A stretch of 64,000 nt of DNA from Prostheceraeus crozeri (Eukaryota > Platyhelminthes > Polycladida > Euryleptidae), in NCBI GenBank assembly GCA_907163375.1, contig CAJQUW010012634.1:1-64000 (forward strand), given 5' to 3'. Below, piece after piece: positions 55,998-64,000 of the stretch; the stretch's first letter is position 1, and every line of letters starts with the position of its first letter. A program made the translations under genes and the position numbers. The notes beneath the pieces were generated by a model, which did not search any database, was not told where the DNA came from, and worked only from the letters and a program-made list of their open reading frames with translations.

Positions 55998-58900
55998 CAC
56001 TGTAAACCAGCACCTCCTAAAGCGAGCTGAATCACCTCCTAAAGCAAGACACTATTCGTAACTAATAAAAAAATCCTAAAGCATGCGCCTTTTAGAAGGC
56101 TAGCCTCTCACCTCCTAAAACATGTTTTCAAAGCCATATTCTACTTTTCCCTTATGACAATGCATACTACTATCTTTATTCAGCAATAGACGGGTTACGC
56201 ATTGAGATTTATTGCAGATAAAGCTCTCATTATATTCATTCAATATTTATCTCTTGCTTTACAAACAACCCTCTGAAGAAATAAGAACCCTTTCACCCCT
56301 GTAGTATTGTTATGCAAGAGAACATGATATTAGTATTGTACAATTCGAATACATAAAACAAACTTTTCTGAAATTCACTTGAAATTTATAAAATTGACAC
56401 CCAGTACCAAATTGATTACAATCACAGGTCTATTTATGTAACAGATGCAACGAAATCTCATGTATACATGTACAATGAAAATTTTGGCCTGACCACGCAA
56501 TTTTCGGTGAAAAAATACAAATGCTACATAATATAATCAGTGTCGGGACAGTAAAAAATGTCAGAAACACGCAGGATATTTATTACAGAATTATGTGGAT
56601 AAAAGCATGTGTGAAATCGTAGATCAACAGTTGCAATAAAGATAAAGTAACAAATAGAGTCTCAAAATGCAAATATCGAATAACAATCAAGTGCTAGATA
56701 TGCAAATCAATCTCTATTACTGTTCAAGTAAATTACGATCTAAACTAACAGATATTACAGCTCTAAAACATCATGGAAATCATCAAGGAATTATTATAGA
56801 AAGATGGAAACTAAAGAATTCAAAGTAATTTATGGCACCAAAAAAATTCACAGAGTTTTGCACTGATCTTGGTGAAGATGTGACGCACACGAAGAAGTCC
56901 TTCCAGCAGTCTCTACGGTGGCCAAATACTGTCGATTGCGTTGGAGATTATGTTAGAAATAAGACTGCATGTACCGTGATGGCATGGATGCTGCATCCGT
57001 CAAAGCACATATATAATATTTGGACACCATATGTTAGTATTCACTGATATTCCTGTCGAGATGATTGCTGAAAAGAAAAAGGAATTTTAGTTAAGAAATA
57101 TGGAGTGAAAGGAAGAAAATAATTAACCTTAAGATAGGACGTCAGATCTACATGTTGCATGCAGCAGGCTGAACAAATCATGATTTCTTCAAAAATTCGA
57201 AGTTTTTGATTTGACAGATAATTGAAAAAAATAGAATTTCTTGTAATCATGCATACACAGAGCATATCGTATTTTTTAATTATTTTTATTACGCTATCTA
57301 TTTTGATATACGCCTAGATAATATAATTTATCAATGCTGAATTGAATACATGCACATGTACTTTGATAAAATGATTGAAACCTCTTGTTGCAGAAAATTG
57401 GCTCTGTTAGTTATTCGATGTTCTACAGATTATGGAAATTCACTAGCTTCAGATCTCCAAAGAATAGCACATTATGCTTATAATCCATATTCACAGGTAC
57501 TAACTTTCGTTTGAAAGTTCTAATGCAATACTGCACATGTTTCTTATTGACTCTCCCACTTCAGACAGCATGCACTGTCTTGCAAACTGGTATGTGTCGA
57601 CAATAAGTAGACGTATGTATTAATCAGATGAAAACAATATGAGCGTCACAGGTCTCTCCCAAACATGCATGAGCTAAGTCGACTTCGGAAATAATAACTG
57701 GTGTGGCTTATATGGCCCAAGATCGTCGTTAGAAATTTTACAAAAATTAAAAAATGGAATTTCTCCTTTTCTACGGTGATTTAATAGCCATTGTGAAGGC
57801 GTCTGAAACTGTTCAACGTCAGAGGTCTTGGTTTTATGTGAGTATAGTTCGTTTGAGGAAACCAGCGTGATATGCTGATCATGAGATGATTTTATGAAAA
57901 AGAATAAAAAAGTATCTATTCAATAGGCGGACATTTTCTTGCTATCAGAATTACCCTATCATGTATTTTTACAGAATAGAAATATTCTATATAAGTTAAT
58001 TAATCTCTCTTTTTTTGCGATGATGACTATTTGTGCTAGAGTCTATTTTCTGCCTTGATATTATGCTACGTTGAGAACTTAATAATAATGACATATATGA
58101 ATAGAGTATGAAAGAGACTTTCATTGCTTAAAATGGATTTACTTTTAAAAGTAGCCAACAGGATGGACTGAATATTTATAGAAGTCGAACACTTAACGCC
58201 GTGCATTAAAAATACGTTTGCATGCAATAGTGTCTGGATATTGTAGAAAAACCGCGGATAGCCTATTTGAATACTGACAAGAAGGATATTTATTGGCAGA
58301 AGATTTTATACAGAAGTATAGAAGTTCTAATTTTCCAGTAGTCTGTTGGCCCATAATTCAACATCCGGAATTTCATATATTTTGATGAGTATTTATTAAA
58401 CGAATTCACAACTATATAGCAGCAGAATTTTAATAGATTAGATAAAATGTTTAAAAGATTGAATGCGAAACTTTAAGCATATGTTTACAAAGATGTTTCT
58501 TCTTAAATGTATGAATCAGGAAAGACTGAAGACAATATTTCTACTACACAATGGAAACGAATGTCCTTCAGTGTCGTCTATTGCATTTTTTCGATATCTA
58601 TACTATTATCTGACTAAAAATTATCATGACAGTTAGTGATAAATGGCTACATTAGCAGGTTACAGTCAACTAATTTGTGCCTCCAATAAACTAAATACAG
58701 AATTGATTGTTGTCTTTCTATTAAAATTCATTGAAATAAACGAATTTTCGAATATTCTGAATATAATTGATCACATATAAATGATACATGTGTACATCAA
58801 AGCATTTAGAACTTTGCATTGAATCTAAACTTGATATTCTAATTCAATTAACCCTTCACATGCGTGCATCTACTATTTTTCTACCTTCGTTCGGAAACCT

Positions 58901-59793
58901 TATTGGACACGCCACTTATAATAGATGAGTACTTTGTGCAGTTTCTATGAATGCGCATTTGCTTCTCAGAGGCTTCACCGATCACAGATAACGCGAATGA
59001 ATGCATGAAATTGACAAATACAATGTATGCCTACCTCGAAAATGTTCAGCTTTTTGAAATTTATAATTTGCATTATCCGCAAGAATTAATTTAGTCCCGT
59101 TATGAAAAGTGACATTTTAATTACGGAAGTCGCAGACTCGATTTACATTCGTGCTATACAGCATTCATGCATTATAACTCTTTAGAATAGGCTATCAGAG
59201 CAACAGGAAACTCACCTCATTTTTCAGAACTGCCGCTAGTAGATGAACCAGATTGATCAGTATATCTGTCACGATTGACTATCACGAGAAAATGTAGAAT
59301 GCAGATTTTTGGCCATTTGGTTTCAAGTCATTATATTTCTTTTCCATTTATCCAGCATTTCGATCGACGTTGATGGGAAAGATGTAGTCTCCTGGTATGA
59401 CATCATGATACCCATATATTTGCAATTTACTACTGCACAACTTCAACAGATAATTTCAATGAACAATTTAATTGCAATATCACTGACGGAAAGTCAACTT
59501 GCCACTCGAAGTCAAAGCCAGCTACATAACCTCGATGAGATGAAGCGGAGAATGATTCACGTACAGCAACGTGAACTTATGATGTCCTCAATAGCAGCTA
59601 TTGTTATGCTACAGCGTTCCTGCTGTCTGGCAAGCAGTGACTCACGCTCTCCTCTATGCAGATGCTTACGTCTAAGGGTTATTGTTCTCTTCAGTATGCT
59701 AGCCTACTAATTCAACTTAGCCTTCTGAAATTTTAGTGTGTGGCGCTTTAGGATGCAGATTTCTTCCGCTTTAGGAGGTGCCAGATTACAGTG
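55998..59793. mobile_element. 3,796-bp CACTG family B element inside the EnSpm gene
   Basis: Ends CACTGTAAACCAGCACCTCC and, inverse, CACTGTAATCTGGCACCTCC; the repeat runs to CTAAAGCG. TA is duplicated at 55996-55997 and 59794-59795. Both subterminal regions hold copies of CCTCCTAAAG/CTTTAGGAGG (left: four to five copies within 130 bp; right: two), again CACTA-like. The interior is mostly AT-rich and non-coding, with no transposase. Short frames at 56832-57047 and 59309-59710 are the only sizeable ones. Probably non-autonomous. Confidence 0.9.
59309..59710 (+). CDS. Small frame in family B element, unknown
   Basis: 133 codons with a hydrophobic start (WFQVIIFLFHLSSISIDVDG) resembling a signal peptide, then a glutamine/serine-rich helical part (TESQLATRSQSQLHNLDEM, KRRMIHVQQRELMM) and a Cys/Arg-rich end. 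No family is recognised. It may be part of a captured gene or chance; no splice partner was established. Confidence 0.25.
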   Translation: MAIWFQVIIFLFHLSSISIDVDGKDVVSWYDIMIPIYLQFTTAQLQQIISMNNLIAISLTESQLATRSQSQLHNLDEMKRRMIHVQQRELMMSSIAAIVMLQRSCCLASSDSRSPLCRCLRLRVIVLFSMLAY

Positions 59794-59800
59794 TAGGCAT

Positions 59801-61415
59801 TGATGCGCTTTTTTATATTATAAGCTTATAAACCTAACTCTAGCTCAGATTTGATGATATCAGTGGCAATATTACATGTTGCTATATATTTCAGTGAATA
59901 ATTTTAATCAAAGCACTCAAGAGAATTAAAATTTAGCAGAAAATTAATGCTTTCTTTCAAAAAAGATGCTCTTAATTTGCTTACTACCTAGATCAAACTG
60001 TACTAATGAGTGACGTTCTGATATATAGTTCAGAAATTAGCAGTTGCGAGTAGCAGATGTATTGTCTGCTTAACTGGATGAGTGCAATAAATGTACTTCA
60101 ACAACCTCCCAAAGATGCTGCTAAATAATATCTAGTATAGTGATTGAAATTAGTTTGTTAATTTGTAATATGCCTATAAATCTTCTTTTGCAAATAAAGA
60201 GGAAGTTAATTGATAGTCACGTTATGTAGCTTCCTATTGTGTCAGACTGGCCTACTAAACACGAAGATACAGGAACCTATGCGCTGAATATGCGTAGAAA
60301 AATTGTCTAGGATGTAGTGTTCAAGTATGTAGCGTGCTCTATAATATAGGAAAATTGTGCTTCCACTATAATGGTTGAGGTGTGAATATACAGGAAAATA
60401 TAGCTGCTTGCATAAGTATGATAGCTGCTTAAATAATAAATGAAAGTAATTCAATTACTGTTTCACGGAATACCCATTGTTTTAACCTGAATTAATTAAT
60501 CCAATTAATTAGTTCGTTTAAACAATACCTGAAAACATTAAATTGCTACTCACCATTCGTTGTCAATTGCAGCATTCTTCCGATGTTGATCGAAAATCGT
60601 TTTTCAGAACACATAGTCCAAAACGTGCTCCGGTAGAATCAGGAGCTGATATGATGAGCTCAATGATTTCTTCTTTGTCATACGTTTCTCAGTAGAAGTA
60701 CAGACACAATAGTCAAAGGATTAAGTTAGTACAGCTGCCAATCAAGGAAATTGTGTCAGCAAGCTTGATTACATCGTAGAACAGTCTCTCATTTTGTCAG
60801 CTGATCCTAAATTTGGCCCGGGTCAACAAATTCGAAAATGCGCACTCAGTTGTTATGGTGAAGTTTTGTGGTTGGGGTGAATTAGTTAAACATATATCAG
60901 CTGATGCGTTCCTAACCCAGGCCACAGAGTAGTCATCGATAGAGTTATCAACCTGCTTGAGGTCAAGTGAAATAAATGCCATCGTGAATTGTGGTCTGAA
61001 GTAAAGTGAATGTTGGCATATACACCAGATGACAATAGAAACACACGAATTGGTTCATCGGAAGAGTTTGTGTCAGATGCTTCTCAAGTTGAATGAATAT
61101 AACTATGTCATCAATAATTCAGTCCCAGCACATTGTGGATAGTAGAACTCTTGTCAATTGCTACACATGCATTGTATTGCTGGACATTTATCTCTCACAA
61201 TAATGAATATGCCTCCGACAGTTATCGGAATGATCAAAACTGAACAAGAAATCTGCCACCATCCCATTGCTCCTCTACTGCATTATCAAAAAGTACGTGT
61301 AGCTGCAGTTAAACAAAATATAGTAGATCATGCAATTTCAATTGAAAACTCTTGTGATATATGAAACAAGGACTGTAATATGGAATTTTAATTCCATCAA
61401 CCATAGAGTGGGGAT
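59801..61415. other. 5' flank of the EnSpm gene and unassigned DNA
   Basis: No CACTG terminus, gene or RNA was recognised. A 61-codon minus frame at 60797-60982 has no family signature. Confidence 0.4.
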
Positions 61416-62081
61416 CATAGAATAGGGATATATAGGTAGAGTGTCGACTCAAAAAAGTATATCTACACAGTGAAAATTTTTATATCAAAAGATTCAGTTT
61501 TTTGCGGAGATTGCGTTCCCGTGGTCCAAAAAATTATTTGAGCACTTTTGAAAAAAGTCAAAATTTGCCTATTTATTTACTACCGAGATGACTCTCCTAC
61601 ATAAGTAGTATGAAGCAAGTTGGATATCAAAAGGAATGTATTGATAATAAGCATCCTAGCTAAGCGAAAAGTAAGCTGATGATCATGGGAATTTCATGAA
61701 TTGCATTATAATGAAAGTCTTCATGAAAAAGTCGCGATATTCTTCGTGCGTTCTTGGCTGAAATTTCAGGTTTTTAATTCAATTTTCACCGGCATGATTT
61801 TATGATTCACTAAATTCATGTTTCATTTATTTTCATTTCTTGAATCTGAATAGTGATGTGGACCCATTTATATCTTTCAAATTTGATGGAAATCATTGTT
61901 GCACATGATCACTCAATTCCGTTGTAATTTCTGCAAAATTGCAAAAATTTGCATATCTCACATTTGGTGTCAATTACCACCTGATCTCTATTGAGTTCAT
62001 TTAATAAAATCGAAAGTGTATACACATTGGGGATTTAATAAATGTGGAGTTACCACTCTACCTAATATACATACTCTATGC
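61416..62081. mobile_element. Short TIR element (AGAGTAGGG family), second copy
   Basis: CATAGAATAGGGATATATAG at the left and the inverse CATAGAGTATGTATATTAGG at the right. The interior matches 7732-8570 for most of its length (e.g. TCAAAAGATTCAGTTTTTTG; TCTGAATAGTGATGTGGACC) with a deletion of about 170 bp. No clear target duplication. Confidence 0.8.
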
Positions 62082-62339
62082 ATTCAGCGTTGAATGATCA
62101 ACTTGAGAGCGACAATGCAGAGAGTTAAAAATGTAATTCCACCAAATCGAAATTTACATTACCAAATAAATTATGAGATGACGTAATCTGCGCAATTTCT
62201 CTGAATTCTGGTTTGGAAAATTTGCGCACTCACTTAAGCTGCGTGGCCCTCCGACTAGCCTATTGCATCGAGACACAGTTAATGAAGGACAATGACATAA
62301 ATATCATTTAATTTCACCTGCATCTTCAATGTAATATTC

Positions 62340-62600
62340 AATAAATGCTTCACATTCATGAAAATATAGTCAATTTCACTCAATGGCATTTCCGAAACGA
62401 TAAAATCATTAGAGAAATATCATTACTCTGCTCATTATATTTGTAGCAGCAGAAATATCATTAGAAATATTATGAACAATATCATTAAAATATCATTAAC
62501 TTTCACCAAATGATATTTGCATCATTAATAATATCATTAACCCATATTTATGTCATGGCATCATGATATTTTTGATGATACATTTCCATAAGGGGTTACC
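62340..62600. mobile_element. ATCATTAA-rich short element, second copy
   Basis: Ends at 62600 in TTTCCATAAGGGGTTACC, the inverse of the 44344 terminus. The interior is rich in AATATCATTA and TGATATT. The left boundary is uncertain. Confidence 0.55.
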
Positions 62601-64000
62601 TAAAATATTGAATAAGTTTTTTCCCTCGGAGACAAGATTGATTAGCCAGTTTATGCTATCATAAATTATCGATTTTCCATGACTAGCCTACTAATCAGTA
62701 TGATAATCAACTAAGTTATTCAAATTCAAATTCAAAATTATATTTTTCAACGGCATGCTACATGCATGTGAAACTAAGTCTAAGTCTACTATTCTAAGTC
62801 TACTTCCTGGTAGATAATCAATTTAATGTCTGTCGCGAGCGTTACCATGACATACACTTAGTGAATTTAATCGTGATATCGAATCTCAATCTCAAGAATC
62901 AATATTCATAAAATACCGAGATCTCGAGATCTCTAATTCCATATTACAAGTAGGCCTATATCAGATTGTGCCAATTACTCAGAAAGTGTAATTAATTACA
63001 GAAACCTGCAATTTGCTGCACAGAAGTCTAATTGTTGGCCTAATTGCAATTATCTAGTTTTATTTGTTATTGAAATTTAGATAGCAATACCAATCTGGAC
63101 TATGTTTGGCATTCAATAATACGTGCAATCCTTTATTTAAGTTGTTTAACATACAACACAGATAGAATTAATTCATGTGCAGACATTAATTCACGCCAAA
63201 GCGAGGAGGCTTGGTCTTGTAGGCCTAAGTACAAGGACAAAAGCGGGGAGGGGGTAAGTATATGTAGGTCTACAAGGACTAAAAAAGTTCCATTTCCTGT
63301 CATAAGTCAGAGAGAGGTAAGGGAAGTTTCTTCCTCAAGTGACAAAAGCTTGTTCATGATTCTATGGCCATAGCTACCCAAGATATAGTACTCTCCAATG
63401 TTGACGTTCATCTTACATTATGATTAAGTTCTGTGTTATGGTTCCGGTACAAATATAATCTCTGCTGTGCAGTTTCTAAACTAATCGTTCAATCTTGTTA
63501 TCTTCATTATTATTATCTGTGATGACAACTTTATTGTCAAAATTAATTAATTAATTAAATTAAAATTTAATGAAATCTCGCAATCGATTCATTCAGTAAT
63601 CTATTCAAGCATGAAGAAATCATCAACTATTCATTATTTATCTATCATTTCGTTTTTGAGACGACAGCTTCTGCAGTTTAGAGAAAATATCCATACAACC
63701 TCAAAAAATCTATAATGAAATATTTATCTCTGTCGCGAGCGTTACCATATTAAATGATCTCTATACACAAATGTAGAGATAGTATGAAATTGATATTTTG
63801 TATGTAATAGGTCGACGTCGTATTGCATCAAACTGCATCTTCAGAATATTCAAAAAGAATATCGTATCATAGAGAATGTTGGTTTTCGATTGAGTTTTGC
63901 TATCAAATGTACCGAGCGTTACCGTGGTTTGGCCCTAATTGCCATGCTTCAGTGATGAGGGTTATCATCCTTATTTCTTTTATAATTTGAAAATAAAGGC
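62601..64000. other. Unassigned DNA with 19-bp direct repeats
   Basis: CTGTCGCGAGCGTTACCAT occurs at 62830-62848 and 63730-63748, and a weaker copy (CCGAGCGTTACCGTGG) at 63911. No gene is recognised. Confidence 0.5.

Larger units (their letters stand above)
53987..59800 (-). pseudogene. EnSpm/CACTA-type transposase gene, split and internally deleted
   Basis: The ATG (59798-59800) is followed by MPRKGDYLRWLKPASNVS once the element at 55998-59793 and one TA are removed. The N-terminal part runs to about 55441 with CETCNEILDDGLHCNNC. After a stop and a poly-A frame slip near 55400 it continues CFFFYSNIRKILSDIIHTYD, SICSDGISIFNSSNSSAGPS, LALVNELPSHA. A frame change then leads to LVKGVCPLNDFPFFNLVDGF and SVDLMHCIDRGVMKLMLNLW, then RPPRSIRAIEFWKAQEFNNF, YNVHLLLHIRKNLAHFGP. 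Final stop at about 53987. These are the conserved blocks of animal EnSpm transposases. Between VNELP and LVKGV about 100 residues are missing compared with the family, including the cysteine-rich stretch. The gene's own CACTG termini were not located; its left edge meets the retroelement fossil. Confidence 0.85.

Noticed and set aside
62830-63748. 19-bp direct repeats as ends of an LTR-type element
   Set aside because: Too short, no primer-binding or coding parts between them, and a third partial copy argues against a paired-end structure.
1-64000. CRISPR arrays, bacterial operons, rRNA genes
   Set aside because: No regularly spaced repeats with unique spacers, no ribosome-binding-site-led gene strings and no rRNA-like conserved blocks; introns and transposons are those of an animal genome.

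Overview
The window is AT-rich nuclear DNA from an animal, most likely a marine invertebrate. It has GT-AG introns, a single-exon rhodopsin-like GPCR, a secreted PAN/C-type-lectin gene remnant and many animal transposon families. Frequent short TAGGCCTA/ACATGTA motifs hint at an echinoderm, hemichordate or lophotrochozoan; I cannot resolve the species. Only a few real or former host genes are visible: the GPCR (about 9.6-10.6 kb, minus), a broken PAN/C-type lectin (43.7-44.3 kb, plus) and a five-exon minus-strand gene with a BEN-like C-terminus (47.7-51.1 kb). No retrovirus-like, LTR or Polinton element was recognised.

Most of the rest is a nested graveyard of transposons, and several insertions can be dated relative to each other because the pre-insertion site can be read. 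0-7 kb: piggyBac transposase fragment and a LINE 3' half inserted in a GA microsatellite. 7-18 kb: the GPCR, its upstream tract, and a second diverged copy of that tract (14.6-18 kb) that received a CACTG-ended short element and a LINE absent from the first copy. 21-32 kb: a Crypton tyrosine-recombinase gene split exactly at a TA dinucleotide by a 9,290-bp element with CACTG termini and arrays of GGTCCGTA motifs. That element carries a spliced gene of unknown function. 32-41 kb: a Tc1-like fragment, a complete but internally deleted hAT element (1,443 bp, perfect 8-bp duplication) and a 5-kb transposon with 577-bp inverted repeats, itself hit by a mariner element. 51-60 kb: a reverse-transcriptase fossil split by another CACTG element, then an EnSpm/CACTA-type transposase gene split five bases after its ATG by a 3.8-kb CACTG element.

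The unifying theme is the CACTG-ended, 2-bp-duplicating group. Three families with unrelated internal sequence share this insertion chemistry, alongside the remains of one EnSpm-type transposase. A second theme is internally deleted transposases that keep DNA-binding or dimerisation parts but lose the catalytic core (hAT, EnSpm and the long-TIR family). The best candidate for something undescribed is the 9.3-kb CACTG element and its multi-exon cargo gene.
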